From Streptococcus mitis (lineage in GTDB: Bacteria > Bacillota > Bacilli > Lactobacillales > Streptococcaceae): a DNA stretch of 49,539 nt. Below, one piece after another: positions 7,320 to 13,734 of the stretch; within the stretch, counting starts at the first letter, position 1, and the number at the start of each line of letters is the position of its first letter. The stretch lies in contig NZ_SPGF01000010.1 in the NCBI RefSeq assembly GCF_005844455.1, positions 1-49,539 on the forward strand, given 5' to 3'. A program made the translations under genes and the position numbers. The notes below the pieces were generated by a model, which did not search any database, was not told where the DNA came from, and saw only the letters and a list, made by a program, of their open reading frames with translations.

Positions 7320-7397
7320 TTGACATATTTAGCTTAAAAGTTTAGAATAGCTTTATAGGATTAGGTCAGGAAGCACACGTTGCCCTGACCTTTTTTT
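7320..7397 (+). ncRNA. Candidate tiny RNA: consensus promoter directly followed by a terminator
   Basis: TTGACA (7320-7325), a 17-base spacer and TAGAAT (7343-7348) form a near-perfect promoter. Only about 15 bases downstream begins the hairpin AGGTCAGG (7363-7370) / CCTGACCT (7384-7391), followed by seven Ts. A transcript would be about 43 bases and would end at the stop codon of the convergent repressor gene. No ORF fits. Confidence 0.45.
7363..7397 (+). terminator. Terminator between the plus-strand small genes and the repressor gene
   Basis: The eight-base stem AGGTCAGG/CCTGACCT with a 13-base loop is followed by TTTTTTT. It ends transcription of the 6737-7218 genes before it enters the repressor gene antisense. 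Confidence 0.85.
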
Positions 7398-8184
7398 AAT
7401 TCTCTCTGTATATACCCACGACTTCGCCGATGGTGCGAATATCGTTGCTTTCATCTAGATGTATATCAGCACATTCAGGGTTAAGGCTTTCTAAATACCC
7501 TTGACGCAGTTTCTTAACATAGTTAGCACCGTCTACTTGGAAGATGCCGATTGTGTTATAGTCAACTTGAGGTGTATTCTTTATAAATAGATAGTCGCCA
7601 TTCTTTATCTTTGGCTCCATAGAGTTGCCGACGACATAAGCGATAGCGTCGTAGTCGTCTGGTATTTCATCTTCATAGAATGAAACTTCCATATCTAAAT
7701 CGTCATCCTGCATCGAACCACTACCAGCAGAGACAACCCCAGTAACACGTCGGTAAGTCGTCTGTCTGTAGTCGTCCAGTCTGATGATAACTTCCGATAC
7801 TTCGTTTATCTTCGTTTCTTCTTCGTTTTTTTGCTCATTCAGTTGCCTCTCGGCATAGGTCAGGACTTTGACCTGTCTTGGAGGTTTTAGTTGGTCGTAG
7901 ATGGTTTGGATGGGGGATTTTGAGAGAAGATCTGGAGTAGCGTTGATTTGAATTTCTTGATCATCATCAAGCATATCAATTAAATCTTCTGCGGAAATTT
8001 GCATTCCTTTAGCAATTTTTTCTATTGTGTCATAAGATGGGACAATGGGCTTTTTCGATTTTGGATGTTCATTTTTTTCAAGCATAGAAATATATCCTTT
8101 TGTTAAATCAGATAATTCACAAAAAGCATCCATTGATAATTTATGCTCTGTTCTATATGATTTTAGCAATTCTCCTAACTTCAT
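7396..8184 (-). CDS. CI-like repressor with HTH and S24 autocleavage domain
   Basis: This 262-residue protein should maintain lysogeny by binding the operators at 8208-8291. The N-terminal Xre-type helix-turn-helix spans about residues 3-70 (LKSYRTEHKLSMDAFCELSDLTKGYIS split over two helices). The C-terminal LexA/CI-like S24 domain has the cleavage site Ala153-Gly154 (VVSAGSGS), catalytic Ser188 (GNSMEP) and the Lys at 224 or 225 (YVKKL). It should therefore self-cleave when RecA is activated, making the prophage inducible by DNA damage. The gene is expressed leftward from a promoter at 8217-8245, divergent from the early genes. Confidence 0.93.
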   Translation of the reverse strand: MKLGELLKSYRTEHKLSMDAFCELSDLTKGYISMLEKNEHPKSKKPIVPSYDTIEKIAKGMQISAEDLIDMLDDDQEIQINATPDLLSKSPIQTIYDQLKPPRQVKVLTYAERQLNEQKNEEETKINEVSEVIIRLDDYRQTTYRRVTGVVSAGSGSMQDDDLDMEVSFYEDEIPDDYDAIAYVVGNSMEPKIKNGDYLFIKNTPQVDYNTIGIFQVDGANYVKKLRQGYLESLNPECADIHLDESNDIRTIGEVVGIYREN

Positions 8185-8207
8185 TTAAAAACCCCTTTCT
8201 ATATATT

Positions 8208-8292
8208 GTTTAATCTATTATACATCTTTAAATAAAAAAAGTAAATTTTTTTGTTTAACACACTTGACATTTTATGTTTAACGTGTTAAACT
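8208..8292. promoter_or_regulatory. Lysis-lysogeny switch: divergent promoters and operators
   Basis: The rightward promoter is TTGACA (8264-8269), 17 bases, TAAACT (8287-8292). The leftward repressor promoter on the minus strand is TTTACT (8240-8245), 17 bases, TATAAT (8217-8222). A near-palindrome GTTTAAC-GT-GTTAAAC (8276-8291) overlaps the rightward -10. A half-conserved copy GTTTAAC-AC-ACTTGAC (8253-8268) covers the rightward -35, and a weaker one GTTTAAT-CT-ATTATAC (8208-8223) covers the leftward -10. The layout is that of a classic CI/Cro operator region. Confidence 0.75.
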
Positions 8293-8325
8293 ATAATCAA
8301 GCTTAAGGAAAAGGAGGTAAGGCAA

Positions 8326-8469
8326 ATGATGGAACACATCATAAAAAGCCTAGTAACCAAGGACACCACAACCGTCATCTTGGCACTAGGCTTAATCAGA
8401 GAAGCTCGTCTTTGGCATAAGCAGTACTTAGCTTACAAGCTCAAAGACAAAGAGCTTAAGAAAAAGTAG
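8326..8469 (+). CDS. First rightward small ORF (47 aa)
   Basis: This reading frame lies just downstream of the rightward promoter with the ribosome site AAGGAGG nine bases before ATG. The product begins MMEHIIKSLVTKDTTTVILA, has a short hydrophobic stretch (residues 16-24) and a lysine-rich C-terminus. No HTH is visible, so it is not an obvious Cro. It overlaps the RNA hairpin at 8465-8498. No family recognised. Confidence 0.65.
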   Translation: MMEHIIKSLVTKDTTTVILALGLIREARLWHKQYLAYKLKDKELKKK

Positions 8470-8498
8470 AGAAAGGGGCAGAAGCCCCAACCTCTACT
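8465..8498 (+). promoter_or_regulatory. Strong stem-loop at the end of the first early ORF
   Basis: AGTAGAG (8465-8471) pairs with CTCTACT (8492-8498), and inside it GGGGC pairs with GCCCC around AGAA. There is no T-run, so it is more likely an RNA-stability or antitermination-type structure than a simple terminator. Confidence 0.5.
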
Positions 8499-8530
8499 TG
8501 ATAGTGTACCATCATTTGCCGTGAAAAGCA

Positions 8531-8635
8531 ATGGATGAAAATGTTGGATTGATAATCCTAGCAGGATTTGTGATTGTATCTTTCACTATTCGTAAGATAA
8601 TGGAATACCGATGTGATAAAAAAGATAAGGAGTAG
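8531..8635 (+). CDS. Tiny membrane peptide (34 aa)
   Basis: The ORF encodes MDENVGLIILAGFVIVSFTI followed by a basic, charged tail ending DKKDKE. It has one membrane helix. The ribosome site is weak (GTGAAAAG). It is followed five bases later by the next ORF, whose ribosome site (AAGGAG) lies in its last codons. Reality as a gene is uncertain. Confidence 0.45.
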   Translation: MDENVGLIILAGFVIVSFTIRKIMEYRCDKKDKE

Positions 8636-8639
8636 AAAA

Positions 8640-8822
8640 ATGAAACCAAACCGATATCCGTATAGTGGAAAAAAAGGCCATACCTTAATAAAGGCAGACC
8701 CTGAGTTAGTTCAAAAAAAACTGATAGATTCAAAAAGTCTGACAACAACTTGGGATACAAATAAAATTAGTTGTCGCTCTTTAGAAGCCCAAGTTCTAGC
8801 ATGGAATTTACCAAAGCAATAA
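8640..8822 (+). CDS. RYPY-family small phage protein, copy 1 (60 aa)
   Basis: The product begins MKPNRYPYSGKKG. The same N-terminal signature occurs in the small proteins at 20241 (MKRPNRYPYTRSQ) and 22668 (MRPKRYPYSGRQG), so this is one of three related small proteins in this prophage. The rest, including SLTTTWDTNKISCRS, is poorly conserved. The ribosome site AAGGAG is good. The 3' end overlaps the minus-strand gene at 8767-9009 by 56 bases. Function unknown. Confidence 0.6.
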   Translation: MKPNRYPYSGKKGHTLIKADPELVQKKLIDSKSLTTTWDTNKISCRSLEAQVLAWNLPKQ

Positions 8823-9009
8823 TGGCGCTTTTAGAAGTTGATTTTGACACATATTCAATAATGTTGACAATATGTTGAGCTTGTTCAGTATTAAGATTTA
8901 AATCTAACGAACTTAATTCAGATACAACGTATTCTACTAGTTGATTGTTTGAATCAAAATTTTGATCTATGTGTTTTGTTACAACTTCCATAAATTTATT
9001 AGAATCCAT
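8767..9009 (-). CDS. Small helical protein on the opposite strand (80 aa)
   Basis: The gene has a clear ribosome site (AAAGGAG, six bases before ATG) and its own promoter at 9070-9098. The product, starting MDSNKFMEVVTKHIDQNFDS, is acidic and all-helical, with no membrane segment or recognised domain. It lies between the CI-proximal genes and the two Xre genes, convergent with the 8640 ORF. A minus-strand gene with its own promoter inside the rightward operon suggests expression in the lysogen and possibly a regulatory role. Confidence 0.65.
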   Translation of the reverse strand: MDSNKFMEVVTKHIDQNFDSNNQLVEYVVSELSSLDLNLNTEQAQHIVNIIEYVSKSTSKSAIIALVNSMLELGLLKSDN

Positions 9010-9069
9010 ATTAAATCTCCTTTCTATTGAAATTTTGACTAAAACGGTGAGAGGTCCTAGTCAAGAATG

Positions 9070-9128
9070 ATTATAACATAGATAGCAGAAAAACACAACA
9101 TGTTGTTGATTAAATATATTTGTTTAAC
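9070..9128. promoter_or_regulatory. Promoter for the 80-aa gene with a perfect palindrome and an operator half-site
   Basis: On the minus strand TTGTGT (9093-9098), 17 bases, TATAAT (9070-9075) is a good promoter. The perfect 12-base palindrome ACAACATGTTGT (9095-9106) covers its -35. A GTTTAAC half-site (9122-9128), like the CI operators, lies just upstream and also just before the plus-strand Xre gene at 9156. This looks like a second regulated divergent region. Confidence 0.6.
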
Positions 9129-9155
9129 AACATATAGTGTTTTGGGGTGGTAAAA

Positions 9156-9341
9156 ATGTGGGAACAATTAAACAGAATCATGCAAGAAAGAAATTTGAAC
9201 GGACATCAATTATCTAAGATGTCTGGAGTCAATCGTAGTTTCTTTTCTGATTTGAAAAGCGGAAAGGTAAAATACCTTTCATGGCCTAATATATGCAAAA
9301 TAGCTGATGCACTGGAAATCAGCATAGATGAATTAAGATAA
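9156..9341 (+). CDS. Xre-family HTH regulator (61 aa), Cro candidate
   Basis: The whole protein is a single Cro/CI-type helix-turn-helix domain: QLSKMSGVNRSFFSDLKSG is the HTH, and it ends ALEISIDELR as such domains do. The start ATG at 9156 has GGGGTGG as ribosome site; the in-frame GTG at 9147 lies inside that site. It is the first DNA-binding protein on the rightward strand and may act as Cro, although it is not immediately next to CI. Confidence 0.8.
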   Translation: MWEQLNRIMQERNLNGHQLSKMSGVNRSFFSDLKSGKVKYLSWPNICKIADALEISIDELR

Positions 9342-9353
9342 GGGGGTGAGTGC

Positions 9354-9542
9354 GTGCAAGGAGAACGTTTAAGAAAATGGCGTGAAAAAGAGAAAATGTC
9401 TCAAGAGGAACTTGCAGAGAAGTCAAATGTTTCTCGAACAACAATACACTTGATTGAATCAGGTCAATCGTCAACAGTTAAAATTCGAACACTTCAAAAA
9501 TTAGCAGTAGTTTTTAATAAGCAAGTGAAAGATTTTTTTTAA
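9354..9542 (+). CDS. Xre-family HTH regulator (62 aa)
   Basis: This is a second single-domain helix-turn-helix protein: LRKWREKEKMSQEELAEKS then NVSRTTIHLIESGQS, ending FNKQVKDFF. It starts with GTG; AAGGGGGTG gives the ribosome site. It follows the previous regulator by 12 bases, so the two are co-expressed. Together they may set the early switch, one as Cro and one modulating it; which does what cannot be told from sequence. Confidence 0.8.
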   Translation: MQGERLRKWREKEKMSQEELAEKSNVSRTTIHLIESGQSSTVKIRTLQKLAVVFNKQVKDFF

Positions 9543-9549
9543 AGAAAAT

Positions 9550-9565
9550 GTTTAACAAATTAAAC
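9550..9565. promoter_or_regulatory. Distal operator-like site
   Basis: GTTTAAC-AA-ATTAAAC is a near-perfect copy of the 7-2-7 palindrome at 8276-8291 (13 of 14 arm positions symmetrical). It lies between the second Xre gene and the DUF3102 gene, about 1.3 kb from the main operators, and could support repressor looping or local repression. Confidence 0.55.
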
Positions 9566-9583
9566 AAAAAGAAAGGAGAACGA

Positions 9584-10459
9584 ATGAATGAAATATCTTT
9601 ATCAAACAATCTCAATCAGATTGAACTAGAAATCAATCATCACAAACAAATTGCAGGTCAGTCAATTTGGGAAATCGGAAGACGCCTAAATCATGTTAAG
9701 GAACATAATTTGGTACATGGACAGTTCGGACAATGGCTTGATAACATCAATATTTCACATAGTGAAGCTAGAAAGATGATGACCATAGCAAAACAACTTT
9801 CAAATCGTTCAACGTTGAACGATTTGGGAACATCAGCCCTTTATCTCATCGCAACACTTCCAGCGGAAGAGAAACAGGCTCAAATTAACAGGATTGAGCA
9901 AGGAGATAACCCAACGGTCAGAGAATTGCAAGATTTGAAGTTAAAATTTTCTGCAGCTAAAAGAAAAATACTGGAACTGCAAAAGGGGCAAGAACAGACT
10001 AAGGAAATCGTGAAAGAAGTTCCTGTTATGCCAGCAGACTACCAAGAAGCACTCCAGAATCACCAAAAACTAGAAGCCCGAGCCAAGTCGGCAGAGGAAA
10101 GGAATGCTTTTCTTGAAGCTCAATTAAAAGACCTCTACGACCAACGCGCAGAAGTGGATGAAAAATCAAATAAGTACGACGAATTGACAAAAGCCATCCA
10201 GCAATCCCAAGGGCAGTTGGACGACTACCAGAAAAAAATCGCTTCCTACAAGAATATCCTTAGCCTTATCCAGAAAGGGAATGATTTTCTTGCCAATATG
10301 GGCGGTCTTATCTACGCCGATGAAGAAAAAGTCTTACATACGGACGGTGTTGCTGGTCAGGAGTTCGACAGTTTCGTAAATCGAGGCATCCGATTCTTTA
10401 CGGATTTACAAAAAATCAGAAATAAAGACAATCAAATCTTGGAAGGAGAAATTTTATGA
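9584..10459 (+). CDS. DUF3102-family early phage protein (291 aa)
   Basis: The N-terminal 110 residues match the DUF3102 pattern (IWEIGRRLNHVKEHNLVHGQFGQWL split about an SEARKMM helix region), followed by a long coiled-coil (about 120-250) rich in Glu, Lys and Gln. The start at 9584 has AAAGGAG; the upstream ATG at 9548 lies on the operator-like site. Members are common in early regions of Gram-positive phages; they may bind nucleic acid or organise replication, but no activity is established that I can name. It overlaps the next gene by four bases. Confidence 0.75.
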   Translation: MNEISLSNNLNQIELEINHHKQIAGQSIWEIGRRLNHVKEHNLVHGQFGQWLDNINISHSEARKMMTIAKQLSNRSTLNDLGTSALYLIATLPAEEKQAQINRIEQGDNPTVRELQDLKLKFSAAKRKILELQKGQEQTKEIVKEVPVMPADYQEALQNHQKLEARAKSAEERNAFLEAQLKDLYDQRAEVDEKSNKYDELTKAIQQSQGQLDDYQKKIASYKNILSLIQKGNDFLANMGGLIYADEEKVLHTDGVAGQEFDSFVNRGIRFFTDLQKIRNKDNQILEGEIL

Positions 10460-10866
10460 CGCATGAAATAGTTAAAAGCCAACCTAGCGAACTAACCCAA
10501 GAAGATATCTTGATTCAAGTTCTACAAACTCAAAAAGAATTGAAGCAAAATCAGGAAGTTTTAGCAGGGGATGTTGATTATTTAAAAAACGAGCAACCCG
10601 TCAATCCATCAATTTGTTTAGAGCTTGAAAATTTACGAAGAGTGAAAGTTATCAGGGCTCTTGGTGGTAAGGATAGTCAAGCTTATAAAGATCGCTCTTT
10701 TGCCAGCAAGGTCTTTCGTCAGGCTGCTAAAGACTTTAAAGAATTCTTTAGGATTCCACGGTATGACCTGCTGAAGAAAAAAGACGAAGAGAGGGCTTTT
10801 GATTACTGGAAGTCATGGGAACCATCACATAATACCAAGATGGAAATCAAGACCATGAATGGGTAA
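10456..10866 (+). CDS. ORF6C-domain protein (136 aa)
   Basis: The C-terminal half fits the ORF6C domain found at the end of many phage antirepressors: VIRALGGKDSQAYKDR, then a KVFRQAAKDFKEFFRIPRYD segment and WKSWEP. The N-terminal Bro or KilA-N DNA-binding part usual in antirepressors is absent; instead there is a short acidic coiled-coil. It is translationally coupled to the DUF3102 gene (ATGA overlap). It could be a partner or a reduced antirepressor. Confidence 0.75.
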   Translation: MTHEIVKSQPSELTQEDILIQVLQTQKELKQNQEVLAGDVDYLKNEQPVNPSICLELENLRRVKVIRALGGKDSQAYKDRSFASKVFRQAAKDFKEFFRIPRYDLLKKKDEERAFDYWKSWEPSHNTKMEIKTMNG

Positions 10867-10894
10867 ATGATAAGCAACTTAGAAGGGAGTAACC

Positions 10895-11146
10895 ATGAAC
10901 GAACTAGACGAAATTAAATTACTAAATCCAGTCACATTGCTTCAAAAATCGATTTTTAGACAAACTGAACACTTGTCAGACCAGTTAACAAAAAAGCTTC
11001 ATCATTTAGAGGACTATAACAGTCCAATAGATGACGAAGCGCTGAAATTGGCGGCAGTGACAGCGGATTTCTATAAGTTACTAATCCAATCTCCGAGCAT
11101 TGGAGCAGCCGTCAAGGAGATTGTGAGCGAGGGACATAAGAGTTAG
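10895..11146 (+). CDS. Small helical phage protein (83 aa)
   Basis: The product starts MNELDEIKLLNPVTLLQKSI and is predicted helical without a membrane segment. The ribosome site AGAAGGGAG is good. Its last 66 bases overlap the 3' end of the convergent HEPN-type gene. No family recognised; similar short proteins occur in streptococcal phage early operons. Confidence 0.6.
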   Translation: MNELDEIKLLNPVTLLQKSIFRQTEHLSDQLTKKLHHLEDYNSPIDDEALKLAAVTADFYKLLIQSPSIGAAVKEIVSEGHKS

Positions 11147-11881
11147 AGCGGTTATGGCATCGTTTAAATCGTTAGGATTATAAAGTTTTAAACTATGAGC
11201 GTTTGTGTTTCGGTATAACTGTGCTATGGATAAAAGTAGGTGCTTTAAACCTTGATAAGCGCTTAGTTCTTCATCAGATTGTAATTTATTGCCATTTATG
11301 ACAATAACGGGATTGTTCTTTTTGAAGCATTCTTCGATAAGTTTTCCAGAATCTAATGTAGAGCCTGTCATTTCTCTTATCCGATAAAATATTCCCTTGC
11401 TAGCCTCTAAGATTGCATGGAAATAGTTTTCTTGTAGTAATTCTTTGGAGCAATATTTTGAAACGAGAGGGTGTATGTCGCTGTCTTTCAATCGTTCTTC
11501 AAGGGTTTGGAGTCGCAACTTAGCATCTTTGAATGTTTGGACTTTTGTTATTTTTTGAACTTTTCCAGAATCGTCAAGTTCAAAACCTCTAAAAATCAGC
11601 GTTTTATTTATATTTTTCTTGAGAATTTCCCAATTTTCTGGTGCGTCAATATATTTACTCGGAACACAGATATACTCAACTGAGTCGAAGATTGGACGTA
11701 GGCTCCTTTGTTGGGAACAAGCAGCAATCAAGATAGCGCTTAGTCTGCGCCATTTAGTATATGTTGTATCTCCTACGGGCAAACCAAGAGTAGTTAACAT
11801 GGTGGTGATTTGACTGCCTGTTATTTCATTACATAGAACCTGACAAATCAATTCAATATCTTGACTTTTTAACGATGACAT
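11081..11881 (-). CDS. HEPN-type protein, TIGR02391/Hypoth_Ymh-like (266 aa)
   Basis: The C-terminal half (about 140-260) resembles the Ymh-type HEPN domain seen in TIGR02391 proteins: helices around FHAILEASKGIFYRIREMTG, a segment NPVIVINGNKL, and the RX4H motif Arg224-Asn-Thr-Asn-Ala-His229. In HEPN nucleases this motif forms the RNase site and such proteins serve in abortive infection and toxin systems. The N-terminal 80 residues form a separate helical domain. The start at 11881 has GGAGAG as ribosome site and an extended -10 (TGGTATAAT, 11909-11917 on the plus strand as complement) upstream. It is the only minus-strand gene within the early operon, consistent with prophage-stage expression. 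Anti-phage function is inference. Confidence 0.7.
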   Translation of the reverse strand: MSSLKSQDIELICQVLCNEITGSQITTMLTTLGLPVGDTTYTKWRRLSAILIAACSQQRSLRPIFDSVEYICVPSKYIDAPENWEILKKNINKTLIFRGFELDDSGKVQKITKVQTFKDAKLRLQTLEERLKDSDIHPLVSKYCSKELLQENYFHAILEASKGIFYRIREMTGSTLDSGKLIEECFKKNNPVIVINGNKLQSDEELSAYQGLKHLLLSIAQLYRNTNAHSLKLYNPNDLNDAITALTLMSLAHNLLDGCSNARRLD

Positions 11882-11935
11882 AATTACTCTCCAATCGTTT
11901 TTATTTTGATTATACCACATTTGAAAAGGAGGAAG

Positions 11936-11971
11936 ATGAATGTGCAAGCAAGGTTACAGAAAGGGGCTTAA
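11936..11971 (+). CDS. Eleven-codon ORF with strong ribosome site
   Basis: AAAGGAGG lies seven bases before ATG, and the ORF reads MNVQARLQKGA then stop. It may be a leader peptide for the replication gene at 11981, or the remnant of a gene lost when the HEPN gene entered. Evidence is only the ribosome site and position. Confidence 0.3.
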   Translation: MNVQARLQKGA

Positions 11972-11980
11972 ATATGAGGT

Positions 11981-12343
11981 ATGCAGTATATTCTAAGAAA
12001 CACTCACGAAAATTACACGGCTATCAATAACACTTTCACTCAAGATAAGCAACTGAAACCAGCCACAATAGGGATTTTGGCAGTCATACTGACTAACAAG
12101 TCTGATTGGGTTGTGTATCCTGACGAGATTGCACGACGTCTAGGGATAAGTAGGCGCACGGTAGATGAGCACTTTAAACTTTTAGAGAAAGCTGGTTATC
12201 TCAAAGTATACCGCTTAGGACTAGGCAGAGGTAAAGGTGTCACAGTACACAGATTTTTTTCAGATATGCCTATCTCAGATGATTGCTTTGAGTATCTAAA
12301 AACTAATCTTGAAAAAGAGTTATCCACAGATGACGAAGTTTAA
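11981..12343 (+). CDS. Winged-helix (helix-turn-helix) protein, probable replication initiator
   Basis: The 120-residue protein has a MarR/Rep-type winged helix at about residues 26-85: a helix with ATIGILAVILTNK, the recognition part IARRLGISRRTVDEHFKLLEKAGYL and a Gly-rich wing LGLGRGKG. Similar proteins in streptococcal phages occupy the replication slot. A perfect DnaA-box sequence (TTATCCACA) is within its last codons at 12320-12328 and an iteron array follows directly, supporting an origin-binding initiator. No helicase or DnaC-like loader is found nearby, so the phage would depend on host replisome proteins. Confidence 0.6.
   Translation: MQYILRNTHENYTAINNTFTQDKQLKPATIGILAVILTNKSDWVVYPDEIARRLGISRRTVDEHFKLLEKAGYLKVYRLGLGRGKGVTVHRFFSDMPISDDCFEYLKTNLEKELSTDDEV
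12320..12328 (+). promoter_or_regulatory. Consensus DnaA box
   Basis: TTATCCACA is a perfect DnaA box at the end of the probable initiator gene and 33 bases before the iterons. The same nine bases also occur within coding sequence at about 16175 and 16458, so this site alone is not decisive. Confidence 0.55.
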
Positions 12344-12560
12344 AAATACAGTTGGAAAATATTGCCATGTGTAAAATTGCCATGTGTAAAATTGCCATGT
12401 GTAAAATTGCCCTCTAATAAATACTAACTATACAACAAGTACTAACTTAATAATAATCTAAGCCTAACGGCACTAACTTAGTAATAAATACTAACTTACA
12501 ACCAACTAATACTTCTCTAAATAAATAAAAGAGAGAAATTTAAAATTTAGGACTTTGCAA
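12344..12560. other. Probable phage replication origin: iterons in an AT-rich gap
   Basis: Three exact 15-bp direct repeats ATTGCCATGTGTAAA (12361-12375, 12376-12390, 12391-12405) are followed by a partial fourth (ATTGCC). Then TACTAACTTA-like repeats occur at 12422, 12440, 12471 and 12489, spaced 18, 31 and 18 bases, in very AT-rich DNA. No ORF occupies the gap. Iterons next to an initiator-like gene plus AT-rich DNA and a DnaA box are the usual ingredients of a theta-type origin. Confidence 0.6.
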
Positions 12561-12578
12561 AATGGGAAAGGAGTACTC

Positions 12579-12866
12579 ATGAAGCAATTAAAACTAAGCA
12601 TTAAACCAAAGCAGGAACCTGCTGAAGGTCAATGTTTGCATTCGTCAGGCTACTCAATAAAAATCAATGACTGGGAGCTTGGTCGTGGAGTTACTAGCTT
12701 TAGACTAGAAATGCCTGCGAACGAAAAACCAAAAATCACTATTGATTTTACACCAGATGTTATTGAAACTAATGGCGTGGTTGTGGTTCCTCAAGTTTTA
12801 GAAGCGTTTGAGCAAGCTTACTCAGACTTTATTGCCAAAACTCAAAAACGAGAAGGAAAAATCTGA
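12579..12866 (+). CDS. Small phage protein (95 aa)
   Basis: The product starts MKQLKLSIKPKQEPAEGQCL and looks like a mixed alpha/beta protein, with a beta-rich middle (SFRLEMPANEKPKITIDFT) and a helical end. The ribosome site AAAGGAG is seven bases before the ATG. It follows the origin region directly. No family recognised. Confidence 0.65.
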   Translation: MKQLKLSIKPKQEPAEGQCLHSSGYSIKINDWELGRGVTSFRLEMPANEKPKITIDFTPDVIETNGVVVVPQVLEAFEQAYSDFIAKTQKREGKI

Positions 12867-12881
12867 TTAGAAGACAACAAA

Positions 12882-12905
12882 AAGCACCTGACGGCAATCA
12901 GGCGC
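12882..12905 (+). terminator. Weak hairpin after the 95-aa gene
   Basis: GCACCTGA and TCAGGCGC pair around CGGCAA. The stem is imperfect and no T-run follows, so it may attenuate rather than terminate. Confidence 0.3.
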
Positions 12906-12954
12906 ATACTTAAATATTCAACATGATTATAACACGAAAGAGAGGAAATTGCCA

Positions 12955-13233
12955 ATGGCTTTGGAATTGTTTGGAGAAGATTTCAAAAATGAATTGCTGG
13001 AAGAACTTGTCCAGTTGAATGTGAAAGCTATGACTGAAGCTAAACTACGAGTGGCAAGAGGCACGGACTGGGCTTCAATCAAAAAGGTCCAGGAACGAAC
13101 AGGCTGGGGTCGCAAGAAAATCGAAGATTTCAGAGACGCAGGGAAATTCCGCTACCAGCAAAATGCTAAAGGCGGTAAATATTTATATGACTTGAACGAC
13201 GTACTACGGTTTCAAAGTCAGTTAGCGAAATAA
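12955..13233 (+). CDS. DUF771-family, excisionase-like DNA-binding protein (92 aa)
   Basis: The central part TDWASIKKVQERTGWGRKKI and the end YLYDLNDVLRFQSQL fit the DUF771 family, a group of small phage winged-helix proteins related to excisionases. No other excisionase candidate is visible near int, so this protein could supply that function, but DUF771 members have no proven role I can cite. ATG at 12955 is nine bases from GAGAGG; an in-frame TTG at 12949 is possible. Confidence 0.65.
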   Translation: MALELFGEDFKNELLEELVQLNVKAMTEAKLRVARGTDWASIKKVQERTGWGRKKIEDFRDAGKFRYQQNAKGGKYLYDLNDVLRFQSQLAK

Positions 13234-13247
13234 AGGAGAAAGAAAAA

Positions 13248-13574
13248 ATGTTTGAACCACCATTAGTTAGCCAACTTTTAGGAACTGGCGCAGTGATTTT
13301 GGGATTTATCAGCGCAGGGATTCTAGCTCATCAGTTAGAAAAGCAAAAAGAGGAAGAAAGACGATTACAAGAAGAGTATGATACGCAAGTGGTTAGAGCT
13401 TGTAATGAATTGCTTGAAATGGGTCGTGAGATTGAAAGAGAACAAATCCGCAAGAATATCCGTCGGGAGTTCAAAGGTTTTACGTTTGATAATGAACCGC
13501 CTGTAGGATTGCGTCCTGAGCCGTTAGCTTTGCCAGAACCACGAAGAGTACGCTGTGCAAAGTATTTGGGATAG
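13248..13574 (+). CDS. Membrane-anchored coiled-coil phage protein (108 aa)
   Basis: An N-terminal hydrophobic segment (about residues 8-27, LLGTGAVILGFISAGILA) is followed by a charged helix with heptad character (HQLEKQKEEERRLQEE) and a Pro-rich tail ending RRVRCAKYLG. It starts after AAAGGAG. The function is unknown; it belongs to a run of short early genes ahead of the recombinase. Confidence 0.6.
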   Translation: MFEPPLVSQLLGTGAVILGFISAGILAHQLEKQKEEERRLQEEYDTQVVRACNELLEMGREIEREQIRKNIRREFKGFTFDNEPPVGLRPEPLALPEPRRVRCAKYLG

Positions 13575-13590
13575 AGCAAAGGAGACGCTA

Positions 13591-13734
13591 ATGACTAGAA
13601 TTGAACTTGAAAACCGTGTGTGGCTTTTGGCCAATCATGAAGAAAAAAACGAATTGCTGAATCTCGGACTGACATCCAAAGCTAGATATGTGAAACGAGT
13701 TCTGGAACTCGGAAAGGTGTATGCTCATGTTTGA
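13591..13734 (+). CDS. Small helical ORF (47 aa)
   Basis: The ribosome site AAAGGAG precedes ATG by eight bases. The product reads MTRIELENRVWLLANHEEKN and then a basic helical end. It overlaps the next ORF by eight bases. The tight packing and ribosome site support translation. No family recognised. Confidence 0.55.
   Translation: MTRIELENRVWLLANHEEKNELLNLGLTSKARYVKRVLELGKVYAHV

Noticed and set aside
12361..12411. Short direct repeats resembling a CRISPR array
   Set aside because: The 15-bp units are adjacent with no spacers, and no cas genes are present; they fit iterons.
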